NCBI GenBank assembly: GCA_028222435.1
Contig: JAOIST010000021.1
Span: forward strand, 1-5,383
Reading direction: 5' to 3'
Source of the DNA: Candidatus Pelagibacter sp.
GTDB lineage: Bacteria > Pseudomonadota > Alphaproteobacteria > Pelagibacterales > Pelagibacteraceae
Length of the DNA: 5,383 nucleotides
The number at the start of each line of letters is the position of its first letter. Positions within the stretch are counted from its first letter, which is position 1. Position numbers and translations under genes: made by a program. The notes under the pieces are model-generated. The model ran no database searches, was not told the origin of the DNA, and was given only the letters and a program-made list of their open reading frames with translations. Below, piece by piece: positions 1 through 5,383 of the stretch.

Positions 1-278
1 GATCAGTCATTATCTTTATTTTTTCTTTTTTATTTATTTTTTTAATTATTGCGATGCTTCTTTCTATAAGTGGTTTAGATTTTGTAACTTCAATTTCTGG
101 AGCAGCTAGTTCAATTTCTAATGTTGGACCTGGATTAGGTGAAATAATTGGACCTGATGGAAATTATAAAAGTTTGCCTGATTTATCAAAATGGATTTTA
201 GCAACTGGCATGTTGCTTGGGAGGTTGGAATTATTTGCTGTCCTAGTGCTTTTCTTTCCATCTTTTTGGAGAAATTAA
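1..278 (+). CDS. trkH: TrkH-family potassium transporter, C-terminal end (5' truncated by window)
   Basis: This is the last 91 codons of a membrane subunit of a Trk/Ktr-type potassium uptake system, which moves K+ across the inner membrane, normally with a cytoplasmic TrkA partner. The frame is open from base 3 to the TAA at 276-278, so the ATG at 54 is internal and the gene begins outside the window. Visible in order are a very hydrophobic helix (visible residues 1-22), the fourth pore loop with the selectivity-filter signature SNVGPGLGE (about residues 39-47), and a final helix carrying GRLELFAVLVLFFPSFWRN. The GPGLG filter and the GRLE...LF.P.FWR ending are hallmarks of TrkH, and the protein ends where E. 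coli TrkH ends. The next gene starts 3 bases after the stop, so the two are probably co-transcribed. No trkA is seen here. The related KtrB/TrkG cannot be fully excluded from this fragment. Confidence 0.9.
   Translation, partial: SVIIFIFSFLFIFLIIAMLLSISGLDFVTSISGAASSISNVGPGLGEIIGPDGNYKSLPDLSKWILATGMLLGRLELFAVLVLFFPSFWRN
268..273 (+). promoter_or_regulatory. Shine-Dalgarno site of the AmpG-like gene
   Basis: GGAGAA lies 8 bases before the ATG at 282, inside the last codons of trkH (Trp-Arg-Asn). It supports that start and suggests the permease is translated as part of the same transcript as trkH. Confidence 0.7.
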
Positions 279-281
279 ATT

Positions 282-1655
282 ATGGAAATATATAAAAAAC
301 AAACTTTAGCAGAAACTTTCTCAGTTTATTTTGATCGTAGAATGATTAAAATATTATTGCTTGGTGCAATAAGTGGTTTTCCATGGGTTATAATTGGAAG
401 TAGTCTTAGTCTCTGGTTAAAAGAGGATGGTTTAAGCAGAAGCACTGTAGGTTGGGCTGGATTAATTTTTGCAGTTTATGCTTTTAATTATTTGTGGGCT
501 CCAATTATAGATCGTGTTCGAATTCCTTGGCTTACAAATAAAATTGGGCATAGAAGAGGATGGATTGTTTTAATGCAAATTATCATTCTTATAAGTTTAA
601 TTTTGTGGAGCATGATTAATCCAACTGCAAATTTAGCATTAGTAATAAGTGTTGGACTGATAATTGCTATCGCCTCAGCCACACAGGATATAACTGTCGA
701 TGCACTGAGAATCGAGCAAATCGGAGAGAAAGAGGGAAAATCTATGCAAGCTGGTGCTGCAATGGCAGTGGTGGGTTGGTGGACTGGTTATAAATTAGGA
801 GGTGTAATAGCTCTTACTTCTGCAGAATTCTTCCAAAATTTTGGGTTTGAAAATTATTGGCAAATAACTTTTCTAGTTCTTGGAACTGTAATTATAGCCT
901 GTAATATTGGTTTAATGTTTGTAAACGAAAATTTGCAGGTAGATAGAAGCGAGTCTCAAGAAAAAACTGACAAAATAATTGAAGGTAAATTAGGCACTTC
1001 AAACCTATTAACAAAAACTGTTGCATGGATTACTGGAACAGTTGCCGGTCCTATTATTAGCTTTTTTAAGAAAAATGGATTTAAAATTGCTTTAGCAATA
1101 TTAGCTTTTATTTTTCTTTTTAAAATTGGAGAAGCTTTTCTTGGCAGAATGTCAGTGATTTTTTATAAAGAAATAGGTTTTACTAAGACAGATATTGCAT
1201 TGTATTCTAAAGGTCTTGGGTGGTTAACCACAGTGATTTTTACTCTACTAGGCGGTTTATTTGCTATTAGATCTGGAGTTATAAAAGCAATGTTCGTCTC
1301 TGGTATACTGATGGCTTCAACTAATTTACTTTTTTCATTATTAGCGTGGTCAGGGAAATCAGAATTATTATTTGCTATTGCAGTTATATTTGATGATATG
1401 GCAGCAGCCTTTGCAACAGTAGCTTTTGTTGCTTTCATTTCGATGCTAGTGGATAGAACTTACACTGCAACTCAATATGCTTTATTAGCATCCATTGGAA
1501 CAGCGGGTCGAACCACTTTAGCGGCATCATCTGGTGCTTTAGTAGATTGGTTAAATGGAGACTGGGGTATATTTTTTATCATCACTGCTATAATGGTAAT
1601 TCCATCTCTTATATTTCTTTATACGATAAGACATAAATTAAAATTAAATGAGTGA
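282..1655 (+). CDS. ampG: AmpG-like MFS muropeptide permease
   Basis: This encodes a 457-residue inner-membrane transporter of the major facilitator superfamily, most like AmpG, which in E. coli imports GlcNAc-anhydroMurNAc peptides released by cell-wall turnover. AmpG-type signatures are SGFPW in the first helix (31-35), WAPIIDR (72-78), the loop GHRRGW (89-94), SATQDITVDALR (132-143), and a C-terminal block from DDMAAAFATVAFVAF (371-385) to TATQYALLASIGTAGR (395-410). I see about twelve hydrophobic segments, with a charged cytoplasmic loop near 217-247 between the two halves. The length is a little below the 491 residues of E. coli AmpG, which carries extra helices. The start has a good Shine-Dalgarno sequence and sits 3 bases after trkH. 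The 3' end overlaps the NlpC/P60 peptidase gene by 8 bases (ATGAGTGA), so translation is probably coupled. The neighbour supports a role in peptidoglycan recycling. The substrate is inferred; AmpG-like MFS proteins outside enterobacteria are often uncharacterised. Confidence 0.82.
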   Translation: MEIYKKQTLAETFSVYFDRRMIKILLLGAISGFPWVIIGSSLSLWLKEDGLSRSTVGWAGLIFAVYAFNYLWAPIIDRVRIPWLTNKIGHRRGWIVLMQIIILISLILWSMINPTANLALVISVGLIIAIASATQDITVDALRIEQIGEKEGKSMQAGAAMAVVGWWTGYKLGGVIALTSAEFFQNFGFENYWQITFLVLGTVIIACNIGLMFVNENLQVDRSESQEKTDKIIEGKLGTSNLLTKTVAWITGTVAGPIISFFKKNGFKIALAILAFIFLFKIGEAFLGRMSVIFYKEIGFTKTDIALYSKGLGWLTTVIFTLLGGLFAIRSGVIKAMFVSGILMASTNLLFSLLAWSGKSELLFAIAVIFDDMAAAFATVAFVAFISMLVDRTYTATQYALLASIGTAGRTTLAASSGALVDWLNGDWGIFFIITAIMVIPSLIFLYTIRHKLKLNE

Positions 1656-2385
1656 ATATTTTACAAATAATTTCTCAGTAATAAACCTGCATAAGAGACC
1701 TTCGGTGAAATCTGAGATAGTTACTCAGATGATATATGGTGATAGCTTTTCTATATCTAAAAAATCAAAAAAATGGCTTAAAATCAAAATTAAAGAAGAT
1801 AATTATAAAGGCTACATAAAAAATAAGAAATATTCAAAATATTTAAAGCCTACTCACAAAGTTAATACTTTGAAGGCAAAAATATTTAAGTTACCTAATA
1901 AAATTAAAAAAAAAGAAATTTCTTTTGGCTCTAAAATTAAAGTTATAGATATCAATTCTAGATTTTTAAAATGCGCTAGTGGATGGATAAAAAAAAATGA
2001 TGTCAAACCTATTTCATATAAGGAGAAAGATCCTTTTAAAAAAATAACCTTTTTTAAAAATATTAGATATAAATGGGGTGGTAAATCCTTCAAAGGAATT
2101 GATTGCTCTGCACTTGTACAAGTATTTTTAAATTTTAATAATAAATTTTGTCCGCGAGACGCTAAGGATCAGGTTAAGTACTTTAAAAAAAATATAAAAT
2201 TAAAAAAAATAAAAAAGAATGATATCATTTATTGGAGAGGTCACGTTGCTATTGCTTTATCGAGTAAAAAATTAATTCACGCCTATGGTCCGATGAAAAA
2301 AACTGTGATTATGGGCATCGATCAAACTATTGCGTTAATAGAACGAACTGCTAAATTGAAGGTGATTGGAATAAAGAGACTATAA
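1648..2385 (+). CDS. Leaderless NlpC/P60 cysteine peptidase with two SH3-like domains (YkfC-like)
   Basis: This 245-residue protein probably cleaves gamma-D-glutamyl-diaminopimelate bonds in murein peptides. Two bacterial SH3-like domains occupy roughly residues 9-65 and 70-122. The NlpC/P60 domain follows (about 125-245) with YKWGG at 141-145, nucleophile Cys153 in DCSALVQ, His199 in GHVAIAL and a third catalytic residue, His211, in HAYG. The Cys-His-His set is intact, and the 12-residue spacing of the two histidines matches YkfC-type dipeptidyl-peptidase VI. The N-terminus is polar with no signal peptide, so the enzyme should act in the cytoplasm on imported muropeptides rather than on the sacculus. 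The ATG overlaps the end of the AmpG-like gene by 8 bases and lacks a strong Shine-Dalgarno, which suggests coupled translation. The protein is extremely lysine-rich and its gene contains many A-runs. The fold is secure; the exact bond cleaved is inferred. Confidence 0.87.
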   Translation: MSEYFTNNFSVINLHKRPSVKSEIVTQMIYGDSFSISKKSKKWLKIKIKEDNYKGYIKNKKYSKYLKPTHKVNTLKAKIFKLPNKIKKKEISFGSKIKVIDINSRFLKCASGWIKKNDVKPISYKEKDPFKKITFFKNIRYKWGGKSFKGIDCSALVQVFLNFNNKFCPRDAKDQVKYFKKNIKLKKIKKNDIIYWRGHVAIALSSKKLIHAYGPMKKTVIMGIDQTIALIERTAKLKVIGIKRL

Positions 2386-2393
2386 ATAGCAAA

Positions 2394-2419
2394 GGCAGCT
2401 TCAGTCTCCCTCCACTGCC
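2394..2419. terminator. Weak hairpin in the convergent spacer, possible terminator
   Basis: GGCAG (2394-2398) can pair with CTGCC (2415-2419) across a 16-base loop. A competing pairing of CAGT (2402-2405) with ACTG (2414-2417) is also possible. The element lies 9 bases after the peptidase stop and between convergent genes, where a terminator is expected. The tails are poor: CTT on the plus strand and TTTGC on the minus strand. The rest of the 2386-2494 spacer shows nothing else I can name. Confidence 0.3.
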
Positions 2420-2494
2420 CTTAATTCTAATTTATCTGATTCGTTTAATAAATTTAAGACTCTTTTAGGTTGTATGTGGATATTAAAACTATAA

Positions 2495-2731
2495 TTATTT
2501 TAATATTTTTCTGTACGCAAAAATAACAGCAAAAACAATAATAAGAGCTGCTATTCCCTGCTCACCTAAAGAATTAAGTAAATTAATTAAATTTTTAGTT
2601 ACTTGAGACCCAAAAAAAGCAACATTTGGCCCAAAAACAATTTCTGCTATTACAGAAACTGCTAATAGCAATATTCCTAGTTCCAAAAATTTATTTAAAT
2701 ATTTTGTTAACGTTGAAACCCAATTAAGCAT
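2495..2731 (-). CDS. Small two-helix membrane protein of unknown function (paralog of the next upstream gene)
   Basis: I do not recognise a named family. The 78-residue protein has a short amphipathic start, a hydrophobic segment at about 16-33, a GPNVAFFG turn (34-41), an amphipathic stretch NLINLLNSLGEQG (47-59) and a second hydrophobic segment at about 60-73, ending in the basic tail YRKILK. This predicts two membrane helices joined by a partly amphipathic loop. It is clearly related to the neighbouring 71-residue protein: N-V-x-F-x-G and N-x-I-x-L-x-x-S-L-G-x-x-G-I-x-x-L-I are shared. The start is supported by AAAGGAAA about 9 bases upstream of the ATG (minus strand, 2749-2737). It lies downstream of its paralog on the same strand, separated by two hairpins, so its expression may depend on read-through or on a promoter I could not identify. 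Holin-like, pilin-like or bacteriocin-like roles are conceivable by size alone, but nothing in the sequence favours one. Confidence 0.72.
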   Translation of the reverse strand: MLNWVSTLTKYLNKFLELGILLLAVSVIAEIVFGPNVAFFGSQVTKNLINLLNSLGEQGIAALIIVFAVIFAYRKILK

Positions 2732-2749
2732 AATTTTTTTCCTTTTTTT

Positions 2750-2781
2750 AAACCGCCCTAATTATAAGCTCAGGGCGGCTT
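2750..2781 (-). terminator. Strong GC-rich hairpin between the two small paralogs
   Basis: On the minus strand, bases 2781-2770 (AAGCCGCCCTGA) pair with 2761-2750 (TTAGGGCGGTTT). The stem is 12 base pairs including two G-U wobbles, around an 8-base loop. It is one of the most GC-rich spots in this AT-rich window. Only three T residues close the stem and an A-run follows, so it is a poor classical intrinsic terminator. It could instead be a second terminator in tandem with the neighbouring hairpin, or an mRNA processing or stability element that sets the ratio of the two small proteins. Its 3' side abuts the Shine-Dalgarno region of the downstream gene. Confidence 0.6.
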
Positions 2782-2784
2782 TAT

Positions 2785-2812
2785 AAAAAGCTAATTCGAG
2801 GGAAGTAGCTTT
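2785..2812 (-). terminator. Rho-independent terminator of the 71-residue protein gene
   Basis: On the minus strand AAAGCTA (2812-2806) pairs with TAGCTTT (2793-2787) around a 12-base loop, and the stem runs directly into a T-tract (TTTTT, ending at 2785). It begins 9 bases after the stop of the 71-codon gene, the expected position for its terminator. The stem is AT-rich, so efficiency may be partial. The loop contains CTTCCCTC, which is complementary to the gene's own Shine-Dalgarno region (see findings). Confidence 0.6.
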
Positions 2813-2821
2813 AATTGTTTA

Positions 2822-3037
2822 TTACTTAAACAAGTTTAGAATGATAATAGCTGCTATTAATCCAACTATGCCTGCATCACCTAAAGATTGTACTAAACTA
2901 ATAATGTTTCCTGCTATTTCGCCAACAAATGGAACATTTCCACCTAATAGACTTACAGCAATACCTAACGCAAGTAATGAAACTACTACTTTTGTTAAGC
3001 TGTCGAACATTGAAGTTAATCCTGAGATTGCTTTCAT
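2822..3037 (-). CDS. Small two-helix membrane protein of unknown function, probably well expressed
   Basis: I do not recognise a named family. The 71-residue product has an amphipathic N-terminus, a hydrophobic segment at about 17-31, a GGNVPFVG turn (32-39), an amphipathic stretch NIISLVQSLGDAG (44-56) and a second hydrophobic segment at about 57-70, ending in Lys. It shares 15 identical residues with the 78-residue neighbour over its residues 32-61, including GN-V-F-G and the SLG..GI..LI block, so the two are tandem paralogs. The reading frame is supported by this relationship and by a strong Shine-Dalgarno (AAGGGGG) with good spacing. A 93-codon open frame on the plus strand over the same bases lacks such support. 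The gene has its own hairpins on both sides and a long leader, so it may be an independent, strongly transcribed unit. Glycine-rich turns and small size hint at oligomerisation in the membrane, which is inference only. Confidence 0.75.
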   Translation of the reverse strand: MKAISGLTSMFDSLTKVVVSLLALGIAVSLLGGNVPFVGEIAGNIISLVQSLGDAGIVGLIAAIIILNLFK

Positions 3038-3039
3038 GT

Positions 3040-3048
3040 TTCCCCCTT
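3040..3048 (-). promoter_or_regulatory. Strong Shine-Dalgarno of the 71-residue protein gene
   Basis: AAGGGGGAA on the minus strand ends 2 bases before the ATG, with the G-run 4 bases from it. It is the most G-rich ribosome binding site visible in the window and fixes the start at 3037. Confidence 0.75.
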
Positions 3049-3055
3049 ATTTATT

Positions 3056-3088
3056 AATAAAAATCGAAACGAATCATATTCGTTTCGA
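3056..3088 (-). terminator. Perfect 11-bp hairpin with U-tract upstream of the 71-residue protein gene
   Basis: TCGAAACGAAT (3064-3074) and ATTCGTTTCGA (3078-3088) form a perfect 11-bp inverted repeat with a 3-base spacer. On the minus strand only, the stem is followed by TTTTTATT, which is the layout of an intrinsic terminator. It lies about 120 bases after the tRNA-Ser 3' end and 26 bases before the next ATG. It can therefore end the lepA-glycosyltransferase-tRNA transcript, or act as an attenuator inside the small gene's leader. As a DNA palindrome it might also be a repressor site, but the strand-biased T-tract favours the RNA reading. Confidence 0.7.
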
Positions 3089-3136
3089 ATTATGTACTTT
3101 TATCAGTTGTGGAGTCACCTAACAGCAAAAAAGGCA

Positions 3137-3167
3137 TATATAGTCTCAAAATAGCTTAATTTATCAA
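3137..3167 (-). promoter_or_regulatory. Possible promoter for the small membrane protein gene
   Basis: TTGATA (3167-3162) and TATATA (3142-3137) on the minus strand resemble -35 and -10 boxes, but the 19-base spacer is longer than optimal. If it is used, transcription would begin near 3130 and the leader of roughly 90 bases would contain the 3064-3088 hairpin. In such AT-rich DNA matches of this quality occur by chance. Confidence 0.27.
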
Positions 3168-3207
3168 TATTTAGTGATTTTATGTGTGCATTATGAGTCT
3201 TTTTTGT

Positions 3208-3297
3208 TGGCGGAGAGAAAGGGATTCGAACCCTTGAAACGGTTTCCCGTTTACACGCTTTCCAAGCGTGCGCCTTCAACCGCTCGGCCACCTCTCC
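3208..3297 (-). tRNA. tRNA-Ser(GGA)
   Basis: This is a complete 90-base serine tRNA with an encoded CCA end (3210-3208). The acceptor stem pairs GGAGAGG with TCTCTCC, with a G-U at the seventh pair, followed by discriminator G73. The anticodon stem CACGC/GCGTG holds the loop TTGGAAA, giving anticodon GGA (3263-3261), which reads UCC and UCU. The long variable arm typical of class II tRNAs is a perfect AAACGG/CCGTTT stem capped by GAAA. The T arm is AAGGG-TTCGAAT-CCCTT. U8 and the GAGCGG D-loop are present. The first base of the tRNA is also the last base of the glycosyltransferase stop codon. There is no room for a separate promoter, so it is probably transcribed with lepA and the glycosyltransferase, or from a promoter inside the latter. 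Confidence 0.97.
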
Positions 3298-4328
3298 TAA
3301 TTAAAATCATCTATATATTTAATAAATTTATCAATAAATTCTTTATTTGTAGGAAGCTTATTCTTTTTCATATCTTTCTGAATTTTTTTATAATTTTTTT
3401 TGATATTATTGAGAGTGCTTAAAAAACTTAAAAAATTTCTTTTTGATACAAAAACTCCTTTCTTGTCTCCTATTACGTGCTTAATTTCATCGAAAATAAC
3501 AACCGGTCTTCTTCTAGCCAGAGCCTCCAGTAAAACCATTGGATGACCTTCTGTAAATGAAGGTAAAATAAAAATATTATGCTCATCATAATATTTTATT
3601 AATTTAGATTTATTATTTTGAGTGGGTAAAACTTTAATATTACTTTGATTTATTTTATAAGAGTTATTTTTTTCGGCTCCAATAATAGTCAAAAAAATAT
3701 CTCTTTTATTTCTAATCAACTCAGATAATGCAAAAATCCCTTTTTCGACTCTTAATCTACCTACATATAATAATTTAAAATTTTTAACTTCTGTGTTTTT
3801 GGGTTGTCTTAACCAAACTGAATCTAGTTGGGAAGGATTAATAATCTTCCCCTTTTTACCTTTCAGAATGTATTCTCTACAACTAATTAAATTTGAAACA
3901 ACTGCAGTAGCAGTAAACATTAAATGGTAGATCAAGACTCCAATTTTACCAAGTATTGCCTTATATTCTCCATAGCCATCGCTTCTTAAATAGACAATTG
4001 GTTTTTGGCCAAGAATTTTAATAAATAATGAAATTAAAAATGTATATGGGGATATTGAAATAATTAAAAATTTTGAATCCTTATTTTTAGTGGCATCCTT
4101 TACTTCTGATAGATATGAAAAAATGTTATTAAATACTTTAATTTTTTTCTTATTTTTAATTTTAATTTCATGTGATCTTTTTTTAGGTGATTTTCTACCT
4201 AACAAATTAACTTCAAACTTCCTATTTAAGCCTTCCGGTGTTGATTTTAAATCAATATTATCACAGTAAAATTTGTTATCATTAGTGTAGATGCTCTCAT
4301 TGGAAAAGATAAATAATTTTTTTTTCAT
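3297..4328 (-). CDS. GT4-like glycosyltransferase (family 1, GT-B fold)
   Basis: The 343-residue protein probably transfers a sugar from a nucleotide donor to a cell-surface glycan or lipid at the cytoplasmic side of the membrane. The C-terminal Rossmann half carries the GT4 hallmarks: [12 protein letters not shown] (186-197), then [20 protein letters not shown] (253-272), in which Glu260 and Glu268 form the E-X7-E motif, followed by RRPVVIFDE. The N-terminal acceptor half includes a hydrophobic segment near 87-105 and [10 protein letters not shown] (113-122). No signal peptide is evident; the N-terminus is MKKKLFIF. The length is slightly short for the family but no catalytic block is missing. 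Its ATG overlaps the lepA stop by one base (TAATG) without a strong Shine-Dalgarno, implying coupled translation. Its TAG stop shares its G with the first base of tRNA-Ser. Donor and acceptor cannot be told from sequence; no other glycan-synthesis gene is in view. Confidence 0.87.
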   Translation of the reverse strand: MKKKLFIFSNESIYTNDNKFYCDNIDLKSTPEGLNRKFEVNLLGRKSPKKRSHEIKIKNKKKIKVFNNIFSYLSEVKDATKNKDSKFLIISISPYTFLISLFIKILGQKPIVYLRSDGYGEYKAILGKIGVLIYHLMFTATAVVSNLISCREYILKGKKGKIINPSQLDSVWLRQPKNTEVKNFKLLYVGRLRVEKGIFALSELIRNKRDIFLTIIGAEKNNSYKINQSNIKVLPTQNNKSKLIKYYDEHNIFILPSFTEGHPMVLLEALARRRPVVIFDEIKHVIGDKKGVFVSKRNFLSFLSTLNNIKKNYKKIQKDMKKNKLPTNKEFIDKFIKYIDDFN

Positions 4329-5383
4329 TAGTTATCTTTATTTATTTTTAAAACCCCAATAAAAGCCTCTTGTGGTATCTCGACTTTACCAAACTGCTTC
4401 GATCTAGCTTTACCTTTTTTTTGTTTTTCTAAAAGTTTTCTTTTTCGGTCGGTAGCGCCACCACCATGTATTTTAGTCAAAACATCTTTTTTAAAACCCT
4501 TTATAGACTCTCTCGCAACTATTTTTCCACCAATAGCTGCTTGAACAGGAATCATAAAATTATGCCTTGGGATCAAATCTTTTAATTTTTCACAAACTTG
4601 TCGTCCAGTTGTCTGTGCAAAGTCTTTATGAATAATCATTGCTAATGCATCAACAGGCTCAGCATTAACTAAAATTCCAAGTTTCACTAAATCTCCTTCT
4701 CTGTAACTAGAAATTTCATAATCAAAACTTGCATAACCGCTTGAAATAGATTTTAATTTATCATTAAAATCAAAAACAACCTCGTTTAGTGGTAGATCGT
4801 ATGACAAAACCGCTCTTTTGCCTGAATAACTTAAATTGGTTTGAATTCCTCTTTTTTCCTGACAAATTTTAATAATAGAGCCTAAGTACTCATCTGGTGT
4901 AATAATAGTAGACTTAATCCATGGTTCTTCTATTTTTTCTATCTGGGATGGATCTGGCATATTTGATGGATTCTGTAAATCTATAACGCCTCCTATAGTT
5001 TTGTGTACCTTATAAATTACACCAGGAGTTGTGGTAATTAAATTAACATCAAATTCTCTTTCTAATCTTTCTGAAATAATTTCAAGGTGAAGCAGCCCCA
5101 GGAAACCACATCTAAAACCTAATCCTAATGCGCTTGACGACTCCGGCTCATAGGAAAAGCTCGCATCATTAAGTTTTAACTTTGCTAACCCATCCTTTAA
5201 CTTTTGATATTCAGAACTATCAACTGGAAAAAGACCACAGAATACTACTGGCTTACTTGGTTTGAAGCCTGGTAAAGGCTCGTTAATAGGGTCGTTTGCA
5301 TCGCAAATGGTATCTCCAACTTTTGTTTCTGAGAGAGATTTAATACCTGTAATAATAAATCCAATCTCACCTGAATTTAGCTC
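4328..5383 (-). CDS. lepA: Translation GTPase LepA (EF4), C-terminal 351 residues (5' truncated by window)
   Basis: LepA is a ribosome-associated GTPase linked to back-translocation and ribosome assembly. The frame is open from the window edge to the TAA at 4330-4328, so the Met codon at 4960 is internal. Seen in order are the end of the beta-barrel domain ([20 protein letters not shown], visible 1-20), domain III with [20 protein letters not shown] (about 82-101), the EF-G-like domain V from EEPW through [17 protein letters not shown] (about 152-178) to GYASFDYE, and the LepA-specific C-terminal domain with [20 protein letters not shown] and the ending [18 protein letters not shown]. The GTPase domain lies outside the window. 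The C-terminal domain and the length match LepA rather than EF-G or BipA. The motif usually written as YGGD followed by basic residues reads [11 protein letters not shown] here. The neighbour is a glycosyltransferase rather than lepB, the usual enterobacterial partner. Confidence 0.96.
   Translation of the reverse strand, partial: ELNSGEIGFIITGIKSLSETKVGDTICDANDPINEPLPGFKPSKPVVFCGLFPVDSSEYQKLKDGLAKLKLNDASFSYEPESSSALGLGFRCGFLGLLHLEIISERLEREFDVNLITTTPGVIYKVHKTIGGVIDLQNPSNMPDPSQIEKIEEPWIKSTIITPDEYLGSIIKICQEKRGIQTNLSYSGKRAVLSYDLPLNEVVFDFNDKLKSISSGYASFDYEISSYREGDLVKLGILVNAEPVDALAMIIHKDFAQTTGRQVCEKLKDLIPRHNFMIPVQAAIGGKIVARESIKGFKKDVLTKIHGGGATDRKRKLLEKQKKGKARSKQFGKVEIPQEAFIGVLKINKDN

Noticed and set aside
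488..682. 64-codon minus-strand open frame inside the AmpG-like gene
   Set aside because: It lies wholly within a well-supported transporter gene and shows no ribosome site or recognisable product. The same applies to the 91-codon minus-strand frame at 1163-1438.
1854..2093. 79-codon minus-strand open frame inside the peptidase gene
   Set aside because: Its phenylalanine/leucine-rich translation is the antisense image of lysine-rich coding sequence, and the plus-strand peptidase is secure.
2495..3037. Small paralogs as a holin, toxin or circular bacteriocin system
   Set aside because: Size and hydrophobicity fit many families, but there is no lysin, antitoxin, maturation or immunity gene nearby and no diagnostic motif, so no such function is claimed.
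2841..3122. 93-codon open frame on the plus strand over the 71-residue gene
   Set aside because: It has no ribosome binding site, runs through the leader hairpin and encodes an unremarkable sequence. The minus-strand frame has a strong Shine-Dalgarno and a neighbouring paralog.
3104..3123. Imperfect inverted repeat in the tRNA to small-gene spacer (GTTGTG...CAC.. AAC)
   Set aside because: It gives only six pairs with a bulge and has no supporting context such as a T-tract or a duplicate copy.
3038..3207. Possible riboswitch in the spacer upstream of the small membrane protein gene
   Set aside because: Apart from the simple 11-bp hairpin I could not fit any aptamer fold I know, including the glycine or SAM types known from SAR11.
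3174..3422. 82-codon plus-strand open frame
   Set aside because: It runs antisense through the whole tRNA-Ser gene and into the end of the glycosyltransferase, so it is a by-product of those genes.

Overview
The window looks like chromosomal DNA from a free-living, very AT-rich, streamlined alphaproteobacterium. A Pelagibacterales (SAR11-like) origin is my best guess, inferred from strong AT bias, lysine/isoleucine/asparagine-rich proteins, gene overlaps of one to eight bases, very short spacers and an alphaproteobacterial flavour to LepA. No mobile element, CRISPR array or phage gene is visible, and no stretch above 300 bases lacks a gene.

Left part, plus strand (1-2385): three tightly packed genes read rightward. 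They are the C-terminal end of a TrkH-type potassium transporter (cut by the window edge), an AmpG-like muropeptide permease starting 3 bases later, and a leaderless NlpC/P60 peptidase with two SH3-like domains whose start overlaps the permease stop by 8 bases. The last two make a plausible peptidoglycan-recycling pair: the permease imports anhydromuropeptides and the cytoplasmic peptidase trims their peptides, as YkfC-type enzymes do.

Middle part, minus strand (2495-3207): two small genes (78 and 71 codons) for related hydrophobic proteins of unknown function. They are surrounded by three clear hairpins: one with a U-tract in the leader of the upstream gene, and two back to back between the genes. 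The upstream gene has a strong Shine-Dalgarno sequence. This duplicated small-membrane-protein cassette is the best candidate here for something undescribed.

Right part, minus strand (3208-5383): lepA (C-terminal 351 codons only), a GT4-like glycosyltransferase and tRNA-Ser(GGA) read leftward with single-base overlaps. lepA and the glycosyltransferase share one base in TAATG. The last base of the glycosyltransferase TAG stop is also the first base of the mature tRNA. RNase P cleavage of a joint transcript would therefore leave the glycosyltransferase mRNA without a complete stop codon, recalling mitochondrial tRNA punctuation. That is the most striking arrangement in the window.
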